Assembly (NCBI GenBank): GCA_947489685.1
Contig: CANLEM010000002.1
Location: forward strand, 62,001-126,000
DNA length: 64,000 nucleotides
From: an uncultured Aquimarina sp.
GTDB taxonomy: Bacteria; Bacteroidota; Bacteroidia; Flavobacteriales; Flavobacteriaceae
Reading direction: 5' to 3'
The position numbers were made by a program, and so were the translations under genes. The notes beneath the pieces are model-generated. The model was not told the origin of the DNA, did no database searches, and worked only from the letters and a program-made list of their open reading frames with translations. This document shows positions 55,905 to 64,000 of this stretch, piece by piece. Every line of letters starts with the position of its first letter. Position 1 is the first letter of the stretch.

Positions 55905-56762
55905 CTATGCCATTGCCATCTCATTTGACGCTATTTTTTCATTGATTGTTTTATAATGAACATAGAACTTTTGCTTTAGTAATTCTTCTATTTTATTTAC
56001 ATTTTTGGGATGATATTTGGAGGCTCCAAAAAGATGGGTATACCCAATATCATTTGCATATGATGATTGTTGTTGATGTGATTCTCCCGGAATTAAAACT
56101 ATAGGTGTTACCTCTCTTTTTGAAAGAAGACTAGTAAGATTATACTGTTCTAGAAGCAAGCCTGGTTCTAAATACCATCCTTTTCCGTTACAAGTACTTT
56201 TGAAAAGCTCATAATTCGACTTATTCTTTTCAAAAATATCTTCAAGTACCTTGAACGAATTCACAAAATCATCTCTTAATTCTAAATCTTTAAACCCAAT
56301 CACACCGCAAGACCATACATGTTTTAAATTTGAGTCCCAAAATGCCATGTCATTGCAGTATGGATCAAAAAAAGTTACCAAATCTTTATAATTATGGTAA
56401 GCCAGATCTTTACGTTCTACCAATACTTCATCAAATTCGATTGAAATTGATTTCTTCAGAAAAACATCATTATCTATATGAATAAAAGGTTGATCTTGTT
56501 TTTCGATAGTTGATAATTTTGGTTTCATCCACAATTCTGAATTAGAATCAAAGTCGACCATAGTCACTTTACATGGCAATGATTCTAAATAATAATAACC
56601 TATTTGATCCACATACAACTCGACCTCTTCATACCACAAACAACTGTGCAAAATACTGGCAGCAGTCATATAAATTGTATCCCGTAATTTATTACCCATA
56701 TTCCATCTATTATGGGTAATGGGATACGTACTTAGGCTATATATAAGTTTGATTTTTTCCAA
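55905..56762 (-). CDS. Predicted glycosyltransferase (DUF6734-like), first of three
   Basis: A 285-aa protein with the same pattern as the two downstream genes: LIYSLSTYPITHNRW at the start, FIHIDNDVFLKK with a DxD-like site, and DIGYTHLFGASKYHPKN near the end. No membrane segment or signal peptide, so it acts in the cytoplasm. It begins six bases after the stop of the 1064-aa gene and ends 48 bases before the next glycosyltransferase. The target could be an eCIS protein, but glycan synthesis unrelated to the particle is not excluded. Confidence 0.72.
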   Translation of the reverse strand: MEKIKLIYSLSTYPITHNRWNMGNKLRDTIYMTAASILHSCLWYEEVELYVDQIGYYYLESLPCKVTMVDFDSNSELWMKPKLSTIEKQDQPFIHIDNDVFLKKSISIEFDEVLVERKDLAYHNYKDLVTFFDPYCNDMAFWDSNLKHVWSCGVIGFKDLELRDDFVNSFKVLEDIFEKNKSNYELFKSTCNGKGWYLEPGLLLEQYNLTSLLSKREVTPIVLIPGESHQQQSSYANDIGYTHLFGASKYHPKNVNKIEELLKQKFYVHYKTINEKIASNEMAMA

Positions 56763-56768
56763 AATTTT

Positions 56769-59700
56769 CTATAATAAATCTCCTATAGACATTGATAAAA
56801 TATCGTCATCATCGCCATCAAATCTTCTTACGCTATCTGTATACCCGTAGTAATAAGGTACTGCGTCAAAAGTTATTTCATTGATGGGTATATCGGTTGA
56901 GCAAAAATCTCTGGTAATGGTGAGCATTGGAGATACCGTATTGCTCGCATTAACGGGCAAATTATATACTTTAATCACCTGTCCTAAACCATTGGGTCTA
57001 GTACTAGCAATTGGAGAACCATCTCCAAAATCCCATCTAAAATCTGTGATGGTCCCAATATCACTTCCTGTTAATGTAAAGGTTACCGTAGCCAAAGTAT
57101 TATTATTACTATATCTTACCGATCGGGTAACCGATAATGCTGGTTTTTCGTACACTTTTACTCCAAAATTAGAATTTTGGTTATTCACAATAAATCGAAT
57201 ACTTATACCATGTAATTGTGGGCTTACTCGTCTGGCATCGAATGAATATGTTCCGTCTGGGTTTCGTATCACTCCTCCATTTAATCCATCAGGGACATCT
57301 GCTCTTACCACAGCCGTTCTAGGCACTACATCAAAAGGAATTGGAGGTGTTTTTTCGTCAAAACAAATAATCTCATCAGGAAGACTAACTTCAACTTCAT
57401 TTTCGTCGCAACACAGATATGGTAAACAAAAATCTGCCACAACAGGATTAGCAACTCTAGGGTCTATCGCAAAAGATGCATTGCTGGCCACTATAGCTCT
57501 CCGTCTTTTTGAGGGCACTTCTCTAACCCCATCAAAATCTCCTTCACCATCTCCTACAAAAATATCTCCTTCAGATTGTCTATTCTGTAGATAAAACAAA
57601 ACGAGGGTTCCTCCTGGTGGCACACCGGCTTTATGTTCTAATCCAAAATTACGATTTAAGTAAAAAGACTTATAGTCCTCTCCTATGACATCATCATTAT
57701 CAATAGGTAATGCCACTACATTAAAACCTAAACTGTTTGATTTTTTGATGGCATTAATTCTACCGACAACTTCTCTAAAATCTCGCCCTAAATGCCCTTC
57801 GACTCTATAAAAATCACTATCAATACAGAATTCTAATGGTTTTTTAAAGGCTAATAGACCATCGTGATAACTTAAATTGGTTCGATGTCTTCCGAGAATG
57901 GTTTTATCAAAATCCCAATACTCAATTAGTTTTTCGCCCACATTGTAATAAAACGGAATTGCTTTTTTACTTAAGGCGCCTAAATTCATCGATGGTGTAA
58001 CTTTAATAAAGCCATAATCAGGGTTGTAATTGGCTAATTGTTGTACTGCTCTTCTTATCAATGTAAAAAGTCGTTGTTCACTTTTACCAGCGCTATAACA
58101 AATAGCTAACTCAGCATTTGATGTCCCTACTACTACCTCGTCTTCAGTAGTTTCGGGACATAGAATATTAGAGTTAATAAGGGATTCGTTTAAGTTTTTT
58201 ATTTTAATTTCTAAATCTCTAAAATCTGCCGTAACAAAATAATCTGAAGTATCTAAATCTGTTTCGCCATCTATACTTGCTACAGAATCTGCCGAAACCG
58301 CATCTGATGCTATACCCGATAATATAGCATCACTGTTGCTATCTACAATATATAGAAACAACTTGGTATCTCTTTTTAAGGCTCCCGCTCTGTCGATAGT
58401 CACGCTATGTCCAGCAGCGTTATAAGGTCCTGGGCCTTCGTCTCCAAGAACAATAACAATTGTTGGATCAGGAATACTAGTATCCAAAATTGATTCTATT
58501 ACTACTTGATATCCGCTCCCCCAAAAATCAGACCCCCCATTTCCTTGAGAAGCCGCGGTACCATAAATACTATCGATCCAATTTCTGTGCGCTGGATCAT
58601 TAGCTCGCTTATAAAGCACATGATCACTTCTGGTATTATCTATATTAGTAGACATCCCAATAAGCGAAATATTTGTGTTCGTTGTGGATACCGAATCCAG
58701 ATAACCATTTAGAGAATCTTTTACAAAATCTATTTGCGATCTAAAAGAACCTGACTCATCTATAACAAAAACGATATGATTACCCTCGGTGTTGTCTACA
58801 CTATCATCACAAGCAGGATCATCACCACCATCGCCAACACTAATATCATAATCTAACTCTTTGGGAGCACAACTATCACAAGTTGTCGATACAAGATCTG
58901 CTAATATTGGAGATTTATAAAAACCATGTCTACACTCGTAGCATTCTCCTGCTTTTTCTACCTCACCCAACATTAAATGCTTGGGAAAATCTTCGTAACC
59001 AGCACAACAATCAGACACTTCTATGGTAAGTAAGAATTCTTTGATCTCGTTATAGGTATCTACAAGATCTTTTAACAAATCATATCGATACTGAAAATCA
59101 TCAGGAATATTGATCGTTGTAAAACCAAACAGCTCTGTTAGTTTTCCATTTACCGCTGTTAATAAATCTGGTGCTTCTAAGGTCGTTAAAAGCTTAGTAT
59201 ATCCTTCTCGTAAATCCTGTAAGGTATTTGTTGTTTTGATTACTTCAAAAAAGCTCTGTTTTAAGTCGGCATAGGTGTCAAATATACCTGGTGTAGCGAC
59301 TACCTTGTTCATAGTAACCTCTGGCAAATCATAATACAACTTACCATAATTAGTTTTCTGTATCGTTTGATCCCGGCTAATAATATACCGTGCATCTGTT
59401 TTGCTAACTAGTAATACCCGATGATTAACTACTCTACTCTCTCCCTGATTATCGCAACCTAGTGTAGTACATAGATCGGCATCTTCTATATAAGTTTCGC
59501 GATACAATAACACGACCATATCTTTAAGCGTAGATAAACTACTAAGAGGTCGTATTCCCTCTCCGCTAGATTGCACGGTAAGCTCTCTTAAGGTAATTTG
59601 AGAACTCCCTCGATAAAAGAAAGGTCTATAATCGCCTTGGGTATTGTCATAACCACGATATCCACCATAGGTAATAGATTCTAAATCTATCGTTAGCCCT

Positions 59701-59963
59701 CCATCTGTATCAGGTTCAAAAAGATGCATGAGGTCTCCATCGGTTGTAACACCCACTCCTTGGGTGATGGTAATCTTTTTAGTGGTTTCATCGCAGCTTA
59801 CCTCAAAACCACATACGATTCCTACCCCACTAAGGCAGGTTCTGGATAATCGTATCTGATCATCAAAGTAATCCACGATTTGATTAAGATGCCCCTCGGT
59901 GAGCACTTGATTTTGAGTAAACCTTCTAAAATTGGTGGTTATTGCCTCTAATGTCGTTGTCAT
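56769..59963 (-). CDS. Large eCIS-cluster protein with embedded VWA domain and PKD domain (1064 aa)
   Basis: Paralogue of the 1361-aa protein. The shared scaffold starts FRRFTQNQVLTEGHLNQIVD and SGVGIVCGF and has the same cysteine set (C341, C344, C362, C365), but right after the cysteines a VWA domain (~394-600, MIDAS DESGS at 402-406, VIVLGDEGPG) interrupts it; the scaffold resumes near residue 625 with TSNAELAICYSAGKSEQRL. A single PKD-like domain (~940-1020, RWDFGDGS) and a short acidic tail (DGDDDDIL) follow. No signal peptide. It lies between the putative immunity gene and the glycosyltransferases. Possible role: surface-binding or baseplate component of the particle (inference). Confidence 0.75.
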   Translation of the reverse strand: MTTTLEAITTNFRRFTQNQVLTEGHLNQIVDYFDDQIRLSRTCLSGVGIVCGFEVSCDETTKKITITQGVGVTTDGDLMHLFEPDTDGGLTIDLESITYGGYRGYDNTQGDYRPFFYRGSSQITLRELTVQSSGEGIRPLSSLSTLKDMVVLLYRETYIEDADLCTTLGCDNQGESRVVNHRVLLVSKTDARYIISRDQTIQKTNYGKLYYDLPEVTMNKVVATPGIFDTYADLKQSFFEVIKTTNTLQDLREGYTKLLTTLEAPDLLTAVNGKLTELFGFTTINIPDDFQYRYDLLKDLVDTYNEIKEFLLTIEVSDCCAGYEDFPKHLMLGEVEKAGECYECRHGFYKSPILADLVSTTCDSCAPKELDYDISVGDGGDDPACDDSVDNTEGNHIVFVIDESGSFRSQIDFVKDSLNGYLDSVSTTNTNISLIGMSTNIDNTRSDHVLYKRANDPAHRNWIDSIYGTAASQGNGGSDFWGSGYQVVIESILDTSIPDPTIVIVLGDEGPGPYNAAGHSVTIDRAGALKRDTKLFLYIVDSNSDAILSGIASDAVSADSVASIDGETDLDTSDYFVTADFRDLEIKIKNLNESLINSNILCPETTEDEVVVGTSNAELAICYSAGKSEQRLFTLIRRAVQQLANYNPDYGFIKVTPSMNLGALSKKAIPFYYNVGEKLIEYWDFDKTILGRHRTNLSYHDGLLAFKKPLEFCIDSDFYRVEGHLGRDFREVVGRINAIKKSNSLGFNVVALPIDNDDVIGEDYKSFYLNRNFGLEHKAGVPPGGTLVLFYLQNRQSEGDIFVGDGEGDFDGVREVPSKRRRAIVASNASFAIDPRVANPVVADFCLPYLCCDENEVEVSLPDEIICFDEKTPPIPFDVVPRTAVVRADVPDGLNGGVIRNPDGTYSFDARRVSPQLHGISIRFIVNNQNSNFGVKVYEKPALSVTRSVRYSNNNTLATVTFTLTGSDIGTITDFRWDFGDGSPIASTRPNGLGQVIKVYNLPVNASNTVSPMLTITRDFCSTDIPINEITFDAVPYYYGYTDSVRRFDGDDDDILSMSIGDLL

Positions 59964-59999
59964 AACCTTATGTGTGTTTTGTTATTGTATGTCTTTTTA

Positions 60000-60665
60000 T
60001 TATTTATCAATCCTTACCGATTCGTATAGCTCTATAAATGTGTCATAATCAAAATCTGCGAATAGGCTGGGCATATCTTCTTTAAATCGATCTGTCGTAT
60101 CTGTCCCATAGTTATATTCTTTATTAAGTATAACCTGTTGCCAATATGCATAACCATAGGATTTTGTGAGTAACTTAAAGTATCCCTCAAAATCAACCTT
60201 TAAAGAATAAAATGAAGCTCCGAAATCGTGATAATACAACTCATCTAATGAGCCATAGTCACTAAAAAACCCTATACATGCTTCATCTGCAAAATAATCT
60301 AAAGGTCTAAACACTCCTCCTAACTCTATTTTTTCAGAAGAATTCCCATTAAACACATATCCTTCTGGTTGATCTAGTTTCACTATAGTCTCATCAAAAA
60401 GATGTTCTAATTTCGATATGTTTATTCTTCCATATATATCTGGATTGTCAACATTTTTTGGAGACCAACCATATGTAAATCCATCTCTCCATTGGTAAAA
60501 ATCAATAACCCTTTCAGATAGATAATCTTTAAGTTTATTGAAGATATCCAAATCTATTGGAATCAAAGAATTTCTTTCGCTTACCATAATTTTTTTAGAT
60601 TTAGCAATACCAGTCACAATTAATCTGGTCGGTTCTAAAAATTTTGGTTCTTTATTTTTTTTCAT
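60000..60665 (-). CDS. SMI1/KNR4 (SUKH)-like putative immunity protein
   Basis: A 221-aa cytoplasmic protein with strings typical of SMI1/KNR4-like proteins: VIDFYQWRDGFTYGW in the first half and, after RPLDYFADEACIGFFSD, the series LYYHDFGASFYSLKVDFEGYFKLLTKSYGYAYWQ, then a C-terminal FIELYESVRID. SUKH proteins are common immunity partners of nuclease toxins in polymorphic toxin systems. Here the gene begins ten bases after the stop of a large protein with a nuclease-like C terminus, so the pair fits an effector-immunity unit. Binding to that toxin is an inference. Alternative: a general SMI1/KNR4 adaptor. Confidence 0.68.
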   Translation of the reverse strand: MKKNKEPKFLEPTRLIVTGIAKSKKIMVSERNSLIPIDLDIFNKLKDYLSERVIDFYQWRDGFTYGWSPKNVDNPDIYGRINISKLEHLFDETIVKLDQPEGYVFNGNSSEKIELGGVFRPLDYFADEACIGFFSDYGSLDELYYHDFGASFYSLKVDFEGYFKLLTKSYGYAYWQQVILNKEYNYGTDTTDRFKEDMPSLFADFDYDTFIELYESVRIDK

Positions 60666-60675
60666 AAAATATGAT

Positions 60676-63600
60676 TTACAATATGATCATTCCTTCACTT
60701 TGTAAGCGATTCAATCTTGATAATCTAAGAAAAGGAACTTGATTTGCTAGATCTTCTAAACTACCAATTGAATGAAGTTCAAAAGCCACAGGTATACTTT
60801 CTGCGATACTATCGCTAAAAAAGTGTTTTAAATCATTTTCATTTGCGGTTCTTAAGTTTAATGGTATTTCAGGTCTTCCACTATTCCTTACTTGATAAGC
60901 ATCGGCGCTAGATTGATCAATTACATTTGTGATTGAGGCCGAGAGATTTTCTCCTCCTGCTTTAGCTTCTCCTGTCATAGGATCTAACTCTACCGCAGTT
61001 GCTGTCAACCTAGTCGGCACAAACTGTTCGGCCATTACAACCTCTCTTTTCACTTCCTTATCTATATCATTAGATCCGGCCATTTGTGAAAGTAATCCTG
61101 CATTAATTCCTCTATCATAGCTTGCAAAAATTCTATAGAAAAACACTTGCCCCGAACCAGCAGATTCGGTAACCTTAGATTTTAATGCATTTTCTATTTG
61201 TGCTTCATGATTACTATTTCCGCTCCTTGATAATGGTGTAAGGTTAGGCCAGATACCTGGACCATGTAATCTCTCACTAAGTAAATGCCCCTTGATATAG
61301 TACGAACCATTACCCGTTCTTCGTTTATTTAAAGATTCATACGTATTAGTATTTACACCGGTTGGATTCGAACCTTGTACTCCAGGATATGGTATTTTAC
61401 TTAGATATTCTATCGTCATAGAAACTCCAAATCCGGCAGCATTTACAGCTTCAAAAACAGGAACTGAGGATTGACCGACCTCAAAAAGAGTTCGAGTATG
61501 GGTTAACATCTGATTAAAGATTTCTCTGATACGATCTTTTACACCCTCATCATCTTGATCTACCAACGTATCTAATTCCTGTACTAGGCTTACCAATTGA
61601 TTTTTAGCATTCACTTTATCCGCATTAGAAGTATCGATTTGTAATCCATTTATAAAAGCCTGGAAGGTCTTTTTCTCACTAGCAATCATTAATTCATAAT
61701 CCTCTCCTTGTCTTTCAAAGAAGAGTGTATGTGTTTCATTACCGGCAGCCTCAAATTGTTCTCTAAATTCAGATAAATCAAGTTCATCTTCTCCAAATAC
61801 TTCAAACAATTGCTGAAGTGTATTTTTTAAAGTCTCTTGAGCATTTTCTGCTTCCTGATCGGCTTGCTCTGCTTGTTCTATTTCTTGCGCATCTGCACTT
61901 GTTTCGGCCTCTTGTATTTCTCTATTCGCCTGTTCTCCTTCTGTTTTAGTTTGAGCATATTGCGATCTTGCCGTTCCAATTAAGCCAATTGCTCGTTGTT
62001 TATCTTCATCAGGTAAGGTGTTTACTTTACCTTCCCAACCATTTAATCTATCCAAAACAGACATCGGTGTACTGGCCACCATTACTTCAACATCGTTTCC
62101 ATTTACTTGAAGCCATGTTCTATGTTGCTTTTCATCTGCAGCAAAGTTGATCGTTTTTCCAACTTCAGAATCATCCAATTCTTCGTCTCCTTCTTGATTT
62201 TCGGCGCCTTCTTCATCACCACCACGACCCGTTAATCGTCTAAACAATCGTTTGGCAGCACTTTTAATACGGTTTAACAACCCAACAACTGCATCTTCGA
62301 TCTTTTTACGGATTTTTTGAATAATCTCTTGCACTTTTTGAGTAATACCAGTAATCCCAAGCAAGGATGCCAAGAAACCAATTAATACTGGTATTGATTT
62401 CTTTAAGGCCATTTCTATAGCACTAGCAATAGCACTAACATTACCAGATGCCACTGCTTTTACTCCTTCGATAAAGGCACGCACCATCTCAATAATTTGA
62501 CTACCTCGTTGTATAAAGAATTTTACGATATCTATAATCAACATTGCAGCCTTGATAAATGCTCCTGCAGGATTTAATAACCCCAGTACCCATTTAATTC
62601 CTGCCTCTACAACTTTGGTGATGATCATATCCCGGATAGCATCCATCACCATTTCTTTCAGGTTATTAAATTGCTCTTTGATATACTCCCAAAGCCCTGC
62701 GATACCATCTGTGCGCAATATGGTAAAGATCTCGAATGCGGTTTCGACAACGCGTACCACTGGTTCTCCTAAAACTCGTACCGCTATACTACGTACAAAA
62801 TCCCATGAGATTCCTAATATTTGTGCAACTAAATCAAAGATTCCGGAAAGGCTAAATAGATTATCCGGTATAGTGATACCTACACTACCTAATGACCCTG
62901 TTAACCACGCAATAAGTCCTTCTTGCATGTGTGATAGGATGTTACTCATAAAGTTGCTTAATCCTTGGCCTACTCCTTGAATCAACAACCCTAAGAAACC
63001 TATTGGATCTTGTATAATAGTACCTATAACGCTAATAGCGGCGCTTAGGAGTTCGGTCAACATATTTTTGATGTTGATGATGGTCTGGATCACACCAGCA
63101 ACAGCATCTAATGCCATATCTATCAAGCCTCGATTTGCGGCTTGCATTTCTTCAATTCTGGCATCTACAGCTTGCAGGCTCTCATTGTATTGGTTCGCCA
63201 GGCTATCAATCAATTCATCTTGTTTATCATCTACAGATTGTTCTAACTCATCAAATTGAGATTGAATTCCTTCTGCAGCTTCTTGCCCTATTTCTTGTAA
63301 ATTTTGTGGGAGCGAAGTCACATAATCCTGCACTTCTTGTTTACCTTGGGTAATACGACTTTTGGCAGCGGTAAGCTCTGTAGCAACTACATTTGCAATA
63401 TCCGTAATCACCGTGTCCATTCGCTCTATAAAAATCTCTCTACCGCGTACAAAAAATTCATTTACCTCATCTGGTAATCCTGTAAACACATCTCCTACTC
63501 GATTTAAGAAACCTCCAAAACCACCATAACGCTCATCTAAATAAGCATCCATTTCTCTTTTTACATGATTCTCGAAAGCTTGTTTTGCACGCTCTGCACC

Positions 63601-64000
63601 CGCCGTAAACATATCACTTACACGAGTATCAAGATCACTAAGAATAGTCTCTACATCAGTTTTGGTATTCTCGTAGAGGGTATTGATTTCGCTGGCAATA
63701 CGTTCACGTTCTGCAGTATCAGTAGTACCAGTTTGTGTTTGTTCTGTAGTAACTTGATTTAAGATCCCAGCGCGATCTTGATGCATTCCCTCTAAAGACT
63801 GCTGACTATTACCCTGAGCAGTATTTTGAGCATTTTGTAATTCGCTTTGTTCTCCTGCTCTAAACTCACCTGGTGCCTGAGCCGTATTTTCTCTTGCCTG
63901 ATTGGTAGAATCTAACGCACCAACAAACTCTGGTTCGTTGGAATTAGCTAATTGTTCATCGGTAATTTCATTATCGGCCATCTGTTGATCCACTTCAGAC
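60676..64000 (-). CDS. Large eCIS effector-like protein with nuclease-like C terminus (5' end cut by window)
   Basis: The frame is open to the window edge; in-frame GTG at 63993 and ATG at 63981 are possible starts but the gene may extend further. Numbering from 63993: residues ~1-90 polar and Gln-rich, ~90-290 coiled coil, ~290-600 repeated amphipathic/hydrophobic helices, 600-840 acidic linker-helix region, ~845-1040 toxin-like domain. The toxin domain has GSYYIKGHLLSERLHG (His903), PNLTPLS (Asn917) and GNSNHEAQIE, resembling His-Me finger DNA/RNA endonucleases. The end (~1045-1105: NLRTANENDLKHF, GSLEDLANQVPFL) resembles a helix-hairpin-helix DNA-binding motif. Such layouts often follow a DUF4157 domain in eCIS cargo, which would lie outside the window. 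Confidence 0.7.
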   Translation of the reverse strand, partial: SEVDQQMADNEITDEQLANSNEPEFVGALDSTNQARENTAQAPGEFRAGEQSELQNAQNTAQGNSQQSLEGMHQDRAGILNQVTTEQTQTGTTDTAERERIASEINTLYENTKTDVETILSDLDTRVSDMFTAGAERAKQAFENHVKREMDAYLDERYGGFGGFLNRVGDVFTGLPDEVNEFFVRGREIFIERMDTVITDIANVVATELTAAKSRITQGKQEVQDYVTSLPQNLQEIGQEAAEGIQSQFDELEQSVDDKQDELIDSLANQYNESLQAVDARIEEMQAANRGLIDMALDAVAGVIQTIINIKNMLTELLSAAISVIGTIIQDPIGFLGLLIQGVGQGLSNFMSNILSHMQEGLIAWLTGSLGSVGITIPDNLFSLSGIFDLVAQILGISWDFVRSIAVRVLGEPVVRVVETAFEIFTILRTDGIAGLWEYIKEQFNNLKEMVMDAIRDMIITKVVEAGIKWVLGLLNPAGAFIKAAMLIIDIVKFFIQRGSQIIEMVRAFIEGVKAVASGNVSAIASAIEMALKKSIPVLIGFLASLLGITGITQKVQEIIQKIRKKIEDAVVGLLNRIKSAAKRLFRRLTGRGGDEEGAENQEGDEELDDSEVGKTINFAADEKQHRTWLQVNGNDVEVMVASTPMSVLDRLNGWEGKVNTLPDEDKQRAIGLIGTARSQYAQTKTEGEQANREIQEAETSADAQEIEQAEQADQEAENAQETLKNTLQQLFEVFGEDELDLSEFREQFEAAGNETHTLFFERQGEDYELMIASEKKTFQAFINGLQIDTSNADKVNAKNQLVSLVQELDTLVDQDDEGVKDRIREIFNQMLTHTRTLFEVGQSSVPVFEAVNAAGFGVSMTIEYLSKIPYPGVQGSNPTGVNTNTYESLNKRRTGNGSYYIKGHLLSERLHGPGIWPNLTPLSRSGNSNHEAQIENALKSKVTESAGSGQVFFYRIFASYDRGINAGLLSQMAGSNDIDKEVKREVVMAEQFVPTRLTATAVELDPMTGEAKAGGENLSASITNVIDQSSADAYQVRNSGRPEIPLNLRTANENDLKHFFSDSIAESIPVAFELHSIGSLEDLANQVPFLRLSRLNRLQSEGMIIL

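Noticed and set aside
56881..57594. Long open frame on the plus strand opposite the 1064-aa gene
   Set aside because: It is fully antisense to a well-supported coding region, and its translation is low-complexity Ser/Pro/Thr-rich as expected from a shadow frame.
45400..64000. Prophage tail region
   Set aside because: Tape-measure and muramidase genes could suggest a phage, but there is no integrase, terminase, portal or capsid gene, and the CIS_TMP motif set and Afp15-like ATPase are specific to contractile injection systems.
45400..64000. Type VI secretion system
   Set aside because: No TssJ/L/M membrane complex, ClpV-type disaggregase or Hcp/VgrG is seen; the ATPase is the small single-AAA eCIS type.
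1..64000. tRNA and rRNA genes
   Set aside because: I looked through the gaps between genes for cloverleaf-like sequence and rRNA motifs and saw none; almost all gaps are too short and AT-rich.

Overview
The window is AT-rich, densely coded bacterial chromosome from a member of the Bacteroidota, most likely a marine Flavobacteriaceae (an Aquimarina-like organism is a guess). The evidence is several proteins with type IX secretion (T9SS) C-terminal sorting domains, lipoproteins with short FxSC/TSC-type lipoboxes, a fused E1 alpha/beta 2-oxoacid dehydrogenase, GSCFA and choice-of-anchor-I proteins, and promoters with the Bacteroidota -7 element TAnnTTTG. I see no rRNA, tRNA, CRISPR array, integrase or insertion sequence.

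Layout. (a) 1-4.2 kb: small accessory genes (partial membrane protein, GH25 lysozyme-like lipoprotein, TPMT-family methyltransferase, membrane-anchored AraC regulator, DoxX protein, secreted protein). (b) 4.2-21.5 kb: a long minus-strand catabolic block. paaE-A-B-C-D-G-H-I, a lipoprotein, paaJ, paaZ, a crotonase and paaY are followed by a branched-chain/aryl 2-oxoacid dehydrogenase E2, a class IV aminotransferase and the fused E1. A TetR regulator heads the block. Matching operators (AACTAA-N6-TTAGTT) lie in the paaE promoter and just upstream of the E2 gene, so one regulator may control both halves. No phenylacetate-CoA ligase (paaK) is present. I therefore infer, without proof, that transamination plus oxidative decarboxylation of phenylpyruvate could feed phenylacetyl-CoA directly. 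(c) 21.6-45.4 kb: ordinary chromosome, with a META protein, a T9SS serine protease, a long phenylalanine hydroxylase, GSCFA protein, alaS, an M23/CapA/MerR/LemA/TPM run, der, cell-surface proteins, era, a PorE-like OmpA protein, an AGCS symporter and a TrmH-family methyltransferase.

(d) 45.4-64 kb: the distal part of an extracellular contractile injection system (eCIS) locus, all on the minus strand. In transcription order it holds a large helical protein ending in a predicted His-Me nuclease-like toxin domain (cut by the window edge), a SUKH/SMI1-KNR4-type putative immunity protein, and a 1064-aa VWA/PKD protein. Then come three related glycosyltransferases, the CIS tape-measure-family protein, a 1361-aa PKD/VWA paralogue, a peptidoglycan-binding muramidase and an Afp15-like AAA+ ATPase. 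Tube, sheath and baseplate genes are not in the window and presumably lie beyond base 64000. The most unusual points are the effector-immunity pair, the glycosyltransferases embedded in the particle operon, and the VWA domain sitting at two different places in two paralogous scaffolds.

Functional calls rest on reading protein motifs by eye; no database search was run.
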